Shown: positions 52,627 to 62,749, counted from the stretch's first letter. The stretch: DNA of 64,000 nt from Methylobacterium sp. R2-1 (GCF_014191355.1 NZ_JACHWM010000002.1:62001-126000); one strand, 5' to 3'. A program made the numbers and translations. The notes: generated by a model from the letters alone, not told the origin.

Positions 52627-52996
52627 CGCACTGTCATCAATGAAGGAGTGAGGCTTGTCGATCCGGAGCCGGAGCAAATTCGGTGCGCAAGCCTGCGTGA
52701 TCCGGCCCCCATGCCCGCCGGTTGCGGCGAATTCGGGACATCAGTGCCGTTGCGCGGCGCCCTTGACCAAGTCTTTACCAAGAATTGGGATCGAAGATCA
52801 GGCCGAGGGCCATCCGCCATCCCGTCGCGGGAGGGCGGAAGGGCCCGGCGGATTGACGTCCGCGGCTTTCCAAAGCGGTCGCCGGTGACTATTCGCTTGG
52901 CCCTATCCGGTGCCCGCCGCATCCGAGGGGCGAGCTGCCCCACCGATCGACGACACCTCGCGACACCTCTTTCGACAGCCGGGAACGGAGCGCGCC
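52627..52996. other. 370-base divergent region between cysQ and chpT
   Basis: No gene supported. Should contain promoters for cysQ (minus) and chpT (plus). A TTGACC word occurs at 52763-52768 but no good -10 box follows at normal spacing. Confidence 0.45.
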
Positions 52997-53737
52997 ATGA
53001 GCGGTACCAGCAGCCTCACCCTCGACGCCCTCGACCTCTCGGCCCTGCTGTGCTCGCGCGTGTGCCACGACGTGATCAGCCCGATCGGCGCGATCGTGAA
53101 CGGCCTCGAAGTGCTGGAGGACGACGACGACCCCTCGATGCGCGAATTCGCCCTCGAACTGATCCGCAAGAGCGCTCGCACCGCCTCGGCCCGGGTGCAG
53201 TTCGCCCGCATCGCCTTCGGCGCGGCGGGCTCGGCCGGCGCCTCGATTGATCTGGCCGATGCCGAGAAGGTCTCGCGGGCGATGTTCGCCGACGAAAAGA
53301 CGCAGATCGCCTGGAGCGCTCCCCAGGCCCTGTTTCCGAAGAACAAGGTCAAGCTCCTGCTCAACCTCGTGGTGATTGCGTCGAGCGCGATTCCTCGCGG
53401 CGGCCTGATCGACGTGGCCGTGACCGGCGACGGCGATGCCCCGCGCCTCGTCCTGCGCGCCAAGGGCAGCCACGCGCGCATCCCGCCCCATGTCGAGGCG
53501 CTGATGGCCGGCACGCCCGAGAGCGGCAGCGTCGATGCCCACGGGATCCTGCCCTTTTATGCCGGCCTCGTCGCGCGCGCGGCGGCAATGGACGTCCGCT
53601 TCACCATCCAGGGCGACGAAGTAACGGTTACCGCTACGCCCACCGAGGCCGCGGTCGGGCTGCCCGGCGCACCCGCCCCGAGTGTCGAGGACGAGCGCCC
53701 CTCCGACAGCGCCCCGCCGGACACGCAGCTCGCCTGA
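52997..53737 (+). CDS. chpT: ChpT histidine phosphotransferase
   Basis: 246 residues. ChpT passes phosphate from CckA to CtrA and CpdR in the alphaproteobacterial cell-cycle pathway. Phosphorylated His24 lies in SRVCHDVISPIGAIVNGLE, followed by a degenerate kinase-like C-terminal domain (KVKLLLNLVVIASSAIPRGG). The C-terminal 25 residues are Pro/Ala/Asp-rich. Located just before the chemotaxis operon but with its own gap of 193 bases. Confidence 0.9.
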   Translation: MSGTSSLTLDALDLSALLCSRVCHDVISPIGAIVNGLEVLEDDDDPSMREFALELIRKSARTASARVQFARIAFGAAGSAGASIDLADAEKVSRAMFADEKTQIAWSAPQALFPKNKVKLLLNLVVIASSAIPRGGLIDVAVTGDGDAPRLVLRAKGSHARIPPHVEALMAGTPESGSVDAHGILPFYAGLVARAAAMDVRFTIQGDEVTVTATPTEAAVGLPGAPAPSVEDERPSDSAPPDTQLA

Positions 53738-53930
53738 GGCCGGCGGCGTCGGAGCCTGCCGGCGCCGGAAACAACATGCGGAAGAGCAGGCGGACGCACA
53801 TCTTACCAAATCCTGCCCGTTTCATTCTAAAAACAATTGTGAGGCAGGCCTCGCCCTCAACGCTTCACTAACTTTCCAAGGCGAGAGTGCTCGTCGCACG
53901 TCCCTTAGTGCGCGTAGACGAGTACCCCCC

Positions 53931-56663
53931 ATGGACGATCTGCTTCGCGAGTTTCTGGTCGAGAGCGCCGAGCATCTGGACACGGTCGATGCGGAGCTGG
54001 TCCGTTTCGAGCAGGACCCCAACAACCAGCAGATCCTTCGGAACATCTTCCGGCTGGTCCACACCATCAAGGGCACCTGCGGCTTCCTCGGCCTGCCACG
54101 GCTGGAAGCGCTGGCCCACGCCGCCGAGACCCTGATGGGGCGCTTCCGCGACGGCTATCCCGTCAGCGGTGCCTCGGTCACGCTGATCCTCGCCACCCTC
54201 GACCGGCTCAAGGCGATCCTCGCCGACCTCGAAGCCACCGGCTCCGAGCCGGCCGGTGCCGACGCCGACCTGATCGGCGCCCTCGAGCAGATGGCCTCCG
54301 TGGAGGCGCCCGCCGCTGCCGCTCCGCCGCCCCTGCCCGAACTGCCGCCGATCGTCGAGCGGGAGCTCAAGCCCGGCGAAGTCTCGCTGGAGGATCTGGA
54401 GCGCGCCTTCATGGAAGCCCCCGGCCCCGACGAGCTCCCCGCCGCGCCGGTCCTCGAGGCCCCCAAGCCCGCCCTCGATCCTGTCCTCGAAGCCGCCGAG
54501 CCCGCGTTCGAGAGCGCGCCTGAGCCGGCAGCCCCGGCCCCCGAGCGTCCCGCCGCCGCCGCGCCCGCCGAGGGCGGTGAGGGGCCGATCGCCAAGGTGC
54601 AGACGATCCGCGTGAACGTCGACACCATCGAGCACCTGATGACGATGGTCTCCGAACTGGTGCTGACCCGCAATCAGCTCCTCGAGATCGCCCGCCGTCA
54701 CGAGGATTCCGGTTACAAGGTCCCGCTGCAGCGCCTCAGCCACGTCACCGCCGAGTTGCAGGAAGGCGTGATGAAGACGCGCATGCAGCCGATCGGCAAT
54801 GCGTGGCAGAAGCTGCCCCGTGTGGTGCGCGACCTCTCGGCCGAACTCGGCAAGGGCATCGACCTCGTGATGTCGGGGGCCGAGACCGAACTCGACCGCC
54901 AGGTGCTCGACGTCATCAAGGACCCGCTCACCCACATGGTGCGCAACTCGGCCGACCACGGCATCGAGGCCACCAAGGACCGCCTGAAGGCCGGCAAGCC
55001 CGCCCGCGGCTCGATCCGCCTCTCGGCCTATCACGAGGGCGGCACGATCACGATCGAGATCGCCGACGACGGCAAGGGTCTCGACCTCGCCGCGATCCGC
55101 AAGAAGGCGGTCGAGCGCAACCTCGCCCCCGCCGCCGACGTGGAGAGGATGACCGACGCGCAGGTCGCGAAGTTCATCTTCCATGCCGGCTTCTCCACCG
55201 CCAAGGCGGTGACCTCGGTCTCCGGCCGCGGCGTCGGCATGGACGTGGTCAAGACCAACATCGAGACCATCGGCGGCGTGGTCGATATCGCCACCGAACT
55301 GGGCAAGGGCACCACCTTCACCATCAAGATCCCGCTGACGCTCGCCATCGTCTCGGCGCTGATCGTGAAGGCCGGCGAGCAGCGCTACGCGGTGCCGCAG
55401 ATCGCGGTGCTCGAACTGGTCCGGGTCGATCCCAAGGGCGAGAACAAGAGCGCGAATTCGATCGAGCGCATCCACGGCGCGCCGGTGCTGCGCCTGCGCG
55501 AGCGGCTTCTGCCGATCGTCACCCTCGACGGCCTGATGCGCGGGCAGGCGACCGTCGAGGAGGGCGAGATCGTCGAATCCGGGTTCGTGGTGGTGGCCCA
55601 GGTCGGCCGCCAGCGCTTCGGCGTGCTCGTGGACGAGGTCTTCCACACGGAGGAGATCGTCGTGAAGCCGATGTCGTCGAAGCTGCGCCACATCCCGCTG
55701 TTTGCCGGCAACACGATCCTCGGCGACGGCGCCGTGGTCTTGATCGTCGATCCCAACGGCGTGGCCAAGCTGGTCGGTCAGAGCGCGCAGTCCGGCGCCG
55801 CGACGGAGACCGAGGTCGAGGAGACCGAGGCCGGCGATGCCAAGGCGACGCTTCTCGTATTCAAGGGCGGTGCGGGCGGCTTCAAGGCGGTGCCGCTCTC
55901 CCTCGTCACCCGCCTCGAGGAGATCGACGCCTCGAAGATCGAGCATCTCGGCGGGCGTCCGCTGATCCAGTACCGCGGCCGCCTGATGCCGCTGGTGCCG
56001 GCCGATCCGAGCATCGAGATCCGCTCCGAGGGCAACCAGGCGCTCGTCGTGTTTTCCGACGGCGACCGGGCGATGGGCCTGGTGGTCGACGAGATCGTCG
56101 ACATCGTCGAGGAACGCCTCGACATCGAGATCAGCGCCGACCGCTCCGACCTCATCGGCTCGGCGGTGCTGCGGGGCCGGGCGACCGACATCATCAACAT
56201 CGCCCACTTCCTGCCGCTCGCCTACGACGATTGGGCGCGCGGCCCCCGCAAGACCGTGGTCAAGGCGCCGTCGCTCCTGCTCGTGGACGACTCGGCCTTC
56301 TTCCGCGACATGCTCACCCCCGTGCTCAAGGCGGCAGGCTACGGCGTGACGACCGCGTCCTCCGCCGACGAGGCGATGAGCCTGCTCAAGGGCAATGCCG
56401 GCATCGACTTCGTGGTCAGCGACCTCGACATGCCCGGCCGCAGCGGCTTCGACCTCGTGGCCGCCATGCGCAAGAGCGGCGGGCGGCTGGCCGAGATGCC
56501 GGTGGTGGCGTTGACCGGCACCGTCGCCGCCGATGCCATCGAGCAGGCTCGCCGCCTCGCGATCAGCGACCTCGTCGCCAAGTTCGACCGCAGCGGCCTG
56601 CTCGCGGCGCTCGCCGAGATCGGTGAGGCCGCCGAACCTGCTGACGCCCGCGCCGCCGCCTGA
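53931..56663 (+). CDS. cheA: CheA chemotaxis kinase with C-terminal receiver domain
   Basis: 910 residues. Hpt with His44 (VHTIKGTCGF), a long Pro/Ala/Glu linker (about 115-215), dimerisation and ATPase domains (DPLTHMVRNSADHGIE, ADDGKGLDL, GRGVGMDVV), two CheW-like regions (about 480-610 and 650-760), and a receiver with Asp831 in VVSDLDMPG. The attached receiver makes it a hybrid CheA. First gene of cheA-cheW-cheY-cheB-cheR. Methyl-accepting receptors are not in the window. Confidence 0.95.
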   Translation: MDDLLREFLVESAEHLDTVDAELVRFEQDPNNQQILRNIFRLVHTIKGTCGFLGLPRLEALAHAAETLMGRFRDGYPVSGASVTLILATLDRLKAILADLEATGSEPAGADADLIGALEQMASVEAPAAAAPPPLPELPPIVERELKPGEVSLEDLERAFMEAPGPDELPAAPVLEAPKPALDPVLEAAEPAFESAPEPAAPAPERPAAAAPAEGGEGPIAKVQTIRVNVDTIEHLMTMVSELVLTRNQLLEIARRHEDSGYKVPLQRLSHVTAELQEGVMKTRMQPIGNAWQKLPRVVRDLSAELGKGIDLVMSGAETELDRQVLDVIKDPLTHMVRNSADHGIEATKDRLKAGKPARGSIRLSAYHEGGTITIEIADDGKGLDLAAIRKKAVERNLAPAADVERMTDAQVAKFIFHAGFSTAKAVTSVSGRGVGMDVVKTNIETIGGVVDIATELGKGTTFTIKIPLTLAIVSALIVKAGEQRYAVPQIAVLELVRVDPKGENKSANSIERIHGAPVLRLRERLLPIVTLDGLMRGQATVEEGEIVESGFVVVAQVGRQRFGVLVDEVFHTEEIVVKPMSSKLRHIPLFAGNTILGDGAVVLIVDPNGVAKLVGQSAQSGAATETEVEETEAGDAKATLLVFKGGAGGFKAVPLSLVTRLEEIDASKIEHLGGRPLIQYRGRLMPLVPADPSIEIRSEGNQALVVFSDGDRAMGLVVDEIVDIVEERLDIEISADRSDLIGSAVLRGRATDIINIAHFLPLAYDDWARGPRKTVVKAPSLLLVDDSAFFRDMLTPVLKAAGYGVTTASSADEAMSLLKGNAGIDFVVSDLDMPGRSGFDLVAAMRKSGGRLAEMPVVALTGTVAADAIEQARRLAISDLVAKFDRSGLLAALAEIGEAAEPADARAAA

Positions 56664-56695
56664 GACCTGAACGGACCGGAAAAGGACACGCCGCC

Positions 56696-57175
56696 ATGCA
56701 GGCCGCCAACGGCAATGCCGTTCCCACCGACACCACCGACTACGTCACCGTCTTCGTCGGCGAGACGATGTTCGGGCTCACCATCGACCGGGTGCACGAC
56801 GTGTTCGTGCCCGCCGGCATCACTCCGGTGCCGCTCGCGCCCAAGGAGATCGTCGGTCTCCTGAATCTGCGCGGGCGGGTCGTTACGGCCCTGTGCCTGC
56901 GCCGCCGGCTCGGCATTCCGGGGCGCGAGGCCGGTGCGGCCGAGATGGCCATCGGCCTGGAGCAGGCGGGCGAGACCTTCGCCCTCATCGTCGACGGCGT
57001 CGGCGAGGTGCTGAAACTCGGGGCCGACACGCAGGAGCCCGTACCGATCAACCTCGATGCCCGCTGGCGCGACATCTCGCTCGGCGTTCACCGTCTCGAC
57101 GGACGCCTCCTCGTCATCCTCGACGTGGATGCGCTGCTCGCCTTCGGCGACGCCCGCGAGTCGAAGGTCGCCTGA
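56696..57175 (+). CDS. cheW: CheW coupling protein
   Basis: 159 residues; links chemoreceptors to CheA. Typical strands VTVFVGETMFGLTIDRV, then VPLAPKEIVGLLNLRGRVV and the closing VILDVDALL. 32 bases after cheA with a purine-rich ribosome site (GGAAAAGG). Confidence 0.95.
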   Translation: MQAANGNAVPTDTTDYVTVFVGETMFGLTIDRVHDVFVPAGITPVPLAPKEIVGLLNLRGRVVTALCLRRRLGIPGREAGAAEMAIGLEQAGETFALIVDGVGEVLKLGADTQEPVPINLDARWRDISLGVHRLDGRLLVILDVDALLAFGDARESKVA

Positions 57176-57195
57176 AGCTTTCGAGGGATGCGCCC

Positions 57196-57609
57196 ATGAA
57201 GACCAGCCCGACCAAGGACCCGGCGAAGACAGCCCTGATCGTCGACGACTCGGCGGTGATCCGCAAGGTTGCCCGCCGCATTCTGGAAACCCTCGACTTC
57301 AGCGTCCGCGACGCGGAGGACGGCGCCACGGCGCTGGCGATGTGCGCGGAGGCGATGCCGACGGTGATCCTGCTCGACTGGAACATGCCGAACATGGACG
57401 GCTACGAGGTACTGCGGCACCTGCGGCAAGCCCCCCTCGGCGACCGGCCGAAGGTCCTGTTCTGCACCACCGAGAACGATGTCGGCGCCATCGCCCGGGC
57501 TCTGCGCGCGGGCGCTGACGAGTACATCATGAAGCCCTTCGACCGGGACATCATGATCGCCAAGCTCGATCAGGTGGGTTTCGTGATGCGGCCCTCCGAG
57601 GCCGCCTGA
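57196..57609 (+). CDS. cheY: CheY-like single-domain response regulator
   Basis: 137 residues, only a receiver. Asp pair at 17-18 (IVDDSA), phosphorylated Asp61 (LLDWNMPNMDGY), Thr in CTTEND, and Lys in MKPFDRD. In the che operon it is presumably the motor-binding regulator or a phosphate sink. ATG 57196 leaves a basic eight-residue lead. Confidence 0.93.
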   Translation: MKTSPTKDPAKTALIVDDSAVIRKVARRILETLDFSVRDAEDGATALAMCAEAMPTVILLDWNMPNMDGYEVLRHLRQAPLGDRPKVLFCTTENDVGAIARALRAGADEYIMKPFDRDIMIAKLDQVGFVMRPSEAA

Positions 57610-57685
57610 ACCCTCCCCAGTCCCTCCCGGTCCCGGGGGCCGCGCGGTCCCCGCCCCTTTCTCGCTCCGCGGAAACGAGTCTCTC

Positions 57686-58834
57686 ATGTCGGCAATCCCG
57701 GCCGTCGCACACGCTCCGTCGGCGCGCAGCCCGATCAAGGTGCTGGTCGCCGACGATTCGGCGGTGGTGCGCGGTCTCGTCTCCCGCTGGCTCAGCGAGG
57801 CCGGCCACGAGGTGGTCGCCACCGCGCCCAACGGCCGCGCCGCCGTGGACGCGCTCGCCCGCTGCAACCCGGACGTGGTGCTTCTCGACATCGAGATGCC
57901 GGAACTCGACGGCATCCAGGCCCTGCCGCTGATGCTCGCCAAGCAGCCGGGGATCCAGGTCGTGATGATGTCGACGCTGACCCAGCGCAACGCCGATGTC
58001 TCTCTGCGCTGCCTTTCCCTCGGCGCGGTCGATTACATCCCCAAGCCCGAGAGCAACCGCGGCGTCACCACCTCCGACGGCTTCCGCAACGACCTCGTCG
58101 AGCGCATCCGGGTATTCGGTGCCGCCCGCGCCCGGCGCCGGCCGGCTCCGACTTCGGTGGAGGCGGCGGCCTCCGCTGCGCCCGCCGCGCCGACGGTCTC
58201 GCGCCTGTCCGGCACGGTCACGCTGCGTCCGAAGCCCCGCACCGTGGCGCCGCCCCGCGTCCTGCTGATCGGCTCCTCCACCGGCGGTCCACGGGCGGTC
58301 GGCGAGGTGCTGGAGAAGATCGGTGCGGCCACGCTCCGGCGCCTGCCGGTCCTGATCGTGCAGCACATGCCGCCGGTCTTCACCGCCGTCTTCGCCGAGC
58401 ATCTCGGCGCCCGGATCGGCCTGCCGGCGGCCGAGGGCAAGGCCGATGAGCGGTTGCAGCCCGGCCGCATCTACGTCGCCCCCGGCGGGCGCCACATGCG
58501 GCTCTCGGGCTCGGCCGCGGAGACCGTGATCCGCCTCGACGACGGGCCACCGGTGAACTTCTGCCGCCCGGCGGTGGACGTGATGTTCCTCGACGCCGCC
58601 GCCCTCTACGGCGGGGCGACGCTCAGCGTCATCCTCACCGGCATGGGCTCGGACGGCACGGCGGGCGCCCGCGCGCTGGTCGAGGCCGGCGGCACCCTGC
58701 TCGCCCAGGACGAGGCGACCAGCACGGTCTGGGGCATGCCCGGCAGCGTCGCCAAGGCGGGCCTGTGTCACGCCGTCCTTCCGCTCCCCGAGATCGGACC
58801 GGCTCTGCGCAACGCGATCGCGGAGCGGGTTTGA
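57686..58834 (+). CDS. cheB: CheB receptor methylesterase
   Basis: 382 residues. Receiver with Asp68 (VVLLDIEMPELDG) and C-terminal methylesterase with the triad Ser in GSSTGGPRAV, His in VQHMPPVFT and Asp in TGMGSDGTAG. An Ala/Pro linker of about 60 residues joins them. Its stop overlaps the cheR start. Confidence 0.96.
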   Translation: MSAIPAVAHAPSARSPIKVLVADDSAVVRGLVSRWLSEAGHEVVATAPNGRAAVDALARCNPDVVLLDIEMPELDGIQALPLMLAKQPGIQVVMMSTLTQRNADVSLRCLSLGAVDYIPKPESNRGVTTSDGFRNDLVERIRVFGAARARRRPAPTSVEAAASAAPAAPTVSRLSGTVTLRPKPRTVAPPRVLLIGSSTGGPRAVGEVLEKIGAATLRRLPVLIVQHMPPVFTAVFAEHLGARIGLPAAEGKADERLQPGRIYVAPGGRHMRLSGSAAETVIRLDDGPPVNFCRPAVDVMFLDAAALYGGATLSVILTGMGSDGTAGARALVEAGGTLLAQDEATSTVWGMPGSVAKAGLCHAVLPLPEIGPALRNAIAERV

Positions 58835-59691
58835 TGACCGAAGCGGATTTCGCGTTCCTGCGCGACTACCTCAAGAAGCGCTCCGGCCTGAGCCTCGGCG
58901 CCGAGAAGCGCTATCTCGTGGAGAGCCGGCTCACCCCAGTCTGCCGTCGCTTCGCGATCGCGACCCTGACCGACCTCGTCGGCACCCTGCGCCTGTCGCG
59001 GGAGGGGCCGCTGGAGCGGGCAGTGGTCGAGGCGATGACCACGAACGAGACGTTCTTCTTCCGCGACCGGGGGCCGTTCGACCTGTTCCGCGACGTGCTG
59101 CTGCCGAAGGCCATCGCCGCCCGCGGCGCCCAGCGGCGCCTGCGGATCTGGTCGGCGGCGGCCTCCACGGGGCAGGAGCCGTACTCGCTGGCCATGATGA
59201 TCCACGAGGCCGCGGCGCAACTCGCCGGCTGGCAGGTCGAGATCGTCGGCACCGACCTCTCGACGGAGGTGCTGGAGAAGGCGCGACTCGGCCTCTACAG
59301 CCATTTCGAAGTGCAGCGCGGGCTGCCGGTGCAGCTTCTCGTGAAGCACTTCACCCAGGTCGGCGAGCAGTGGCGGATCAGCCCGGCGCTCGCCGGAATG
59401 GTGAGCTTCAGGCCGCTCAACCTGCTGAACCCGTTCGAGCATCTCGGCCAGTTCGACATCGTCTACTGCCGCAACGTTCTGATCTACTTCGACGCACCGA
59501 CCAAGACCGACGTGCTGGAGCGGATCGCCAAGACCCTCACTCCCGACGGCGCGCTGCTGCTCGGCGCGGCCGAAACGGTGATCGGCCTCACCGAGGCCCT
59601 TGTACCGGACTCCCAACACCGCGGCCTCTACCGCCAGGCCGCAGCCGCCGGGCGGGCGGCGGTGCCCCACCGCCTCGCGGCGGGGTTCTGA
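58834..59691 (+). CDS. cheR: CheR receptor methyltransferase
   Basis: 285 residues, SAM-dependent glutamate methyltransferase. The N-terminal helical part contains TNETFFFRD, then RIWSAAASTGQEPYSLAM (SAM site), GTDLSTEVLEKAR and DIVYCRNVLIYF. TGATG overlap with cheB. Last gene of the chemotaxis operon. Confidence 0.96.
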   Translation: MTEADFAFLRDYLKKRSGLSLGAEKRYLVESRLTPVCRRFAIATLTDLVGTLRLSREGPLERAVVEAMTTNETFFFRDRGPFDLFRDVLLPKAIAARGAQRRLRIWSAAASTGQEPYSLAMMIHEAAAQLAGWQVEIVGTDLSTEVLEKARLGLYSHFEVQRGLPVQLLVKHFTQVGEQWRISPALAGMVSFRPLNLLNPFEHLGQFDIVYCRNVLIYFDAPTKTDVLERIAKTLTPDGALLLGAAETVIGLTEALVPDSQHRGLYRQAAAAGRAAVPHRLAAGF

Positions 59692-59869
59692 GCAGGGCAA
59701 TCGCCCAAAGCGATTCCCTGATACTCCTGCCGGCCTCGCGCCCCGGCACCCGCCTTCCGCGGGCTCAGGCTCTCGCCGCGAGGCCGGCGATGCGGCTTCG
59801 AGCGGGGATCCTTGAGGTTTCACGGACGACGTCTCGCGGCAGGCTGCCGGATCGGCTAGCCTGCCGGCC

Positions 59870-60595
59870 ATGACGCACGACGCGCCGCGGCTGCTGCCTT
59901 GCGGGGACACGGCCTTCACCATCGAGTTCGGCAAGCGGATCGACGCGCATCTCAGCGCCCGCGTGCTGGCTCTCGACGCGGTGCTCGCCGCCCGCGCGCT
60001 GCCCGGCCTGCTGGAGACGGTGCCGACCTACCGTTCGCTGACCGTCCATCTCGATCCGCTGCGCGCCGACCCCGCCGAACTCGGACGCGCCGTGCTGGCA
60101 CTCGCGGGCGAACCGCTCGCGGCGGTCCCCTCCACCCGCCTCTGGCGCATCCCCGTGGTCTATGGCGGTGAATTCGGGATCGATCTCGAGGCGGTCGCCG
60201 CACATCACGGGCTCGCGCCGGGGACGCTGATCGAGCGCCATAGCGCGCCGGAATACCGCGTCGCGATGATCGGCTTCCTGCCGGGCTATGCCTATCTCGA
60301 AGGCCTCGACCCCGGGCTCGCCCTGTCGCGCCGGCCCAGCCCGCGCCCGCTGACGCCCGCCGGCACCATCTCCATCGGCGGCGCCCAGGCGCTGGTGGCG
60401 AGCATCGCCGCCCCGAGCGGCTGGCATCTCCTCGGGCGAACTCCAGAAAAGACCTTCGTGCCGGAGCGCGACCCGGTCTTCCTGCTCCGCCCCGGCGACC
60501 GGGTGCGCTTCGTCCCGACCCCGGCCGCGCGCTGGGACGCGCTGGCCGCCGCGGCGGAGGCCGGCGAGTTGGTGGCCGAGTTGTGCGAGGGATGA
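59870..60595 (+). CDS. pxpB: 5-oxoprolinase subunit PxpB-like (allophanate hydrolase subunit 1)
   Basis: 241 residues. KipI/PxpB family: CGDTAFTIEFG opening, LPTRLWRIPVVYGGEFG-type middle and MIGFLPGYAYLEGLDPGLALSRR. With PxpC and PxpA it hydrolyses 5-oxoproline; PxpA is not in this window. Overlaps the next gene by four bases (ATGA). Confidence 0.92.
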   Translation: MTHDAPRLLPCGDTAFTIEFGKRIDAHLSARVLALDAVLAARALPGLLETVPTYRSLTVHLDPLRADPAELGRAVLALAGEPLAAVPSTRLWRIPVVYGGEFGIDLEAVAAHHGLAPGTLIERHSAPEYRVAMIGFLPGYAYLEGLDPGLALSRRPSPRPLTPAGTISIGGAQALVASIAAPSGWHLLGRTPEKTFVPERDPVFLLRPGDRVRFVPTPAARWDALAAAAEAGELVAELCEG

Positions 60596-61611
60596 ACGCC
60601 CACCTCCATCTCGCCCGCCTCACCGGCGCGGCCTCGCTTCAGGACGGCGGACGGCGTGGCTATCTCCGCTTCGGGCTTTCAGCCTCCGGGCCGATGGACC
60701 CGCTCGCCTTCGCCGCCGCCAACCGCCTCGTCGGCAACGCACCCGATGCGGCGGCGCTCGAACTGGGGCTTGCCGGAGCAAGCCTGCGGGCCGAGGGCGG
60801 CGCGGCGCGCCTCGCGCTGGCGGGCGCGACGAGCGGGCTGCGCCTCGACGGCGAGCCAGCCGCCGCGCACCGCTCCTTCATCCTGCGGGAGGGGTCGGAG
60901 TTGAGGATCGAGCGGCCGCGCGAGGGCGTGTTCGCCTATCTCGCGGTCTCCGGCGGGTTCGCCGCCCGCAGCGTGATGGGAAGCCGCGCCCTGCATCAGC
61001 GCGCCGCGCTCGGAGGCCTCGACGGGCGGCTCCTGCGCGAGGGCGACCGCCTGCCGCTCGCCGCCTCAACTACGGGCGAGGCGGAGCACGGCCTCGACCC
61101 GATCCCGCTGGAGCCGGCGGCGCCGATACGCGTCGTCCTTGGCCCCCAGGACGATCACTTTCCGCAAGCCGGCCTCGCGACCTTCTTGGGTCAGACCTTC
61201 ACCGTGTCGAACCGGGCCGACCGGATGGGCTATCAGCTCGACGGCCCCGAGATCGCCCACGGTCCCGGCGGCTTCAACATCATCTCAGACGCCACCGTGG
61301 CGGGCTCGGTGCAGGTGCCGGGATCAGGCAGGCCCATCATCCTGCTCGCCGACCGCCAGACCACCGGCGGCTACCCGAAGATCGCCACCGTGATCTCTGC
61401 CGACTTCAGGCGGATCGCCCAGCGCCGGCCGGGCGAGACGGTGCGGTTCGCGGCGGTCGATCTCGCCACCGCCACCCGGCTTGCCCGCGAGGAGGCGGCG
61501 CGGATCGCGGCGCTGAGTTCTCGCCTCAAGCCGGTCGAGGGTGAGGCCGAGCGGCTGATGGCCGCCAACCTCGCGGGCGCGGCGGTGGACGCTTTGCGCG
61601 CGGAGGATTGA
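60592..61611 (+). CDS. pxpC: 5-oxoprolinase subunit PxpC-like (biotin-dependent carboxyltransferase family)
   Basis: 339 residues. KipA/PxpC family: SLQDGGRRGYLRFGLSASGPMD near the start, then RVVLGPQDDHFP, SNRADRMGYQLDGPEI and LADRQTTGGYPKIATV. ATG 60592 overlaps the pxpB stop; a GTG at 60583 is also in frame. Works as a pair with PxpB. Confidence 0.92.
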   Translation: MNAHLHLARLTGAASLQDGGRRGYLRFGLSASGPMDPLAFAAANRLVGNAPDAAALELGLAGASLRAEGGAARLALAGATSGLRLDGEPAAAHRSFILREGSELRIERPREGVFAYLAVSGGFAARSVMGSRALHQRAALGGLDGRLLREGDRLPLAASTTGEAEHGLDPIPLEPAAPIRVVLGPQDDHFPQAGLATFLGQTFTVSNRADRMGYQLDGPEIAHGPGGFNIISDATVAGSVQVPGSGRPIILLADRQTTGGYPKIATVISADFRRIAQRRPGETVRFAAVDLATATRLAREEAARIAALSSRLKPVEGEAERLMAANLAGAAVDALRAED

Positions 61612-61657
61612 TCTTTTTCAGCGGGGGACGAAGCCGGCCCTGACGCGTTATCGGGCC

Positions 61658-62749
61658 ATGTCGCGCAAGCCGAACACCTCGCCCAACACCTCCGAGCCGC
61701 CTCGACTCGGCTTCTGCTGCACCTTCATCCCCGACCCGGACCCAGGCCACAAAACCCTGAAGGCCGCCAAGGATGCGGCCAAGCTGATGAATCTCGGCAC
61801 GGTGACGATGGCGCATCTGGAGCGCCTCGGCCCCACCGCGCGCTTCGAGAAGCTGGAAGGCGTGGTGCGCCACAACCTCGCGGCCCTGGAGCGTCAGATC
61901 GCCTGGGTCTCAGGTCGGCCGCCCCTGGAGCGGTTGCTGCGCATGGCGAGTTCGGTGCTCCCCGGCTACACCCATCCGGTGGCCCAGCCGCTCTATGCGG
62001 AGCCGGCGATGCGCGCCCTGATCGAGACCGGCCTCGCCCGGATCGGCGAGCGGGCACGGGCGGGTGCGGTGCGGCTGAGCATGCATCCCGGCCCGTTCTG
62101 CATCATCGCTTCGCGCAATCCGAACGCGCAGGCCAACGGCATCGCCGAACTGGAATACCACGCCGAGGTGATGACGATGCTGGGCTACGGTTCCGGCTGG
62201 CACCCGCATGGCGCCCACCTCAACATCCATGTCGGTGGGCGCGAACCCGGCATCGAGGGATTCCGGGAAAGCCTGTCGCTGATCTCGGAGACGGCGCGCA
62301 ACCTGCTGACCGTCGAGAACGACGAGTCGCTGTTCGGCCTCGACGCGGTGCTGCGGCTCGGCGACCGGGTGCCGGTGGTGCTCGATCTCCACCACCATTG
62401 GGTCGAGAGCCGCGGCGCGTATATCGAGCCCGACGACCCCCGCATCCGGGCGGTGATCGCCTCCTGGCGCGGGGTGCGGCCGGTGAGCCATATCAGCGTC
62501 TCGCGAGAGTCGGTCCTGCCCGAGCACGACACCGGCACGCTGCCGGATTACGTGGCACTCGCCGAACAGGGCCATTCCTGGCGCGATCTCGCGGCGCATT
62601 CCGACCTGATGTGGAACGAGGCGGTCAACGCGCTGGTCGCCCGGCACTTGGTCTGGACCGATTTCGAAATCGAGGCCAAGGGCAAGAACCAGGCGAGCGT
62701 ACCGCTGGCGGCGCAGATCGGGCGCGACCCGTCCCTGGCCGCGGCATGA
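61658..62749 (+). CDS. uvsE: UV DNA damage endonuclease (UvsE/UVDE)
   Basis: 363 residues. Nicks DNA 5' to UV lesions, an alternative to photolyase and nucleotide-excision repair. RLGFCCTFIP opens the TIM barrel; metal-site motifs are RLSMHPGPF, WHPHGAHLNIHVGG, VENDES and VLDLHHHW. Longer at the C terminus than the Bacillus form. Useful to a leaf-surface organism; that is inference. Stands alone. Confidence 0.92.
   Translation: MSRKPNTSPNTSEPPRLGFCCTFIPDPDPGHKTLKAAKDAAKLMNLGTVTMAHLERLGPTARFEKLEGVVRHNLAALERQIAWVSGRPPLERLLRMASSVLPGYTHPVAQPLYAEPAMRALIETGLARIGERARAGAVRLSMHPGPFCIIASRNPNAQANGIAELEYHAEVMTMLGYGSGWHPHGAHLNIHVGGREPGIEGFRESLSLISETARNLLTVENDESLFGLDAVLRLGDRVPVVLDLHHHWVESRGAYIEPDDPRIRAVIASWRGVRPVSHISVSRESVLPEHDTGTLPDYVALAEQGHSWRDLAAHSDLMWNEAVNALVARHLVWTDFEIEAKGKNQASVPLAAQIGRDPSLAAA

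Noticed and set aside
53868..56207. 779-codon minus-strand open frame over cheA
   Set aside because: His/Asp/Gly-rich mirror of cheA codons with no recognisable fold.
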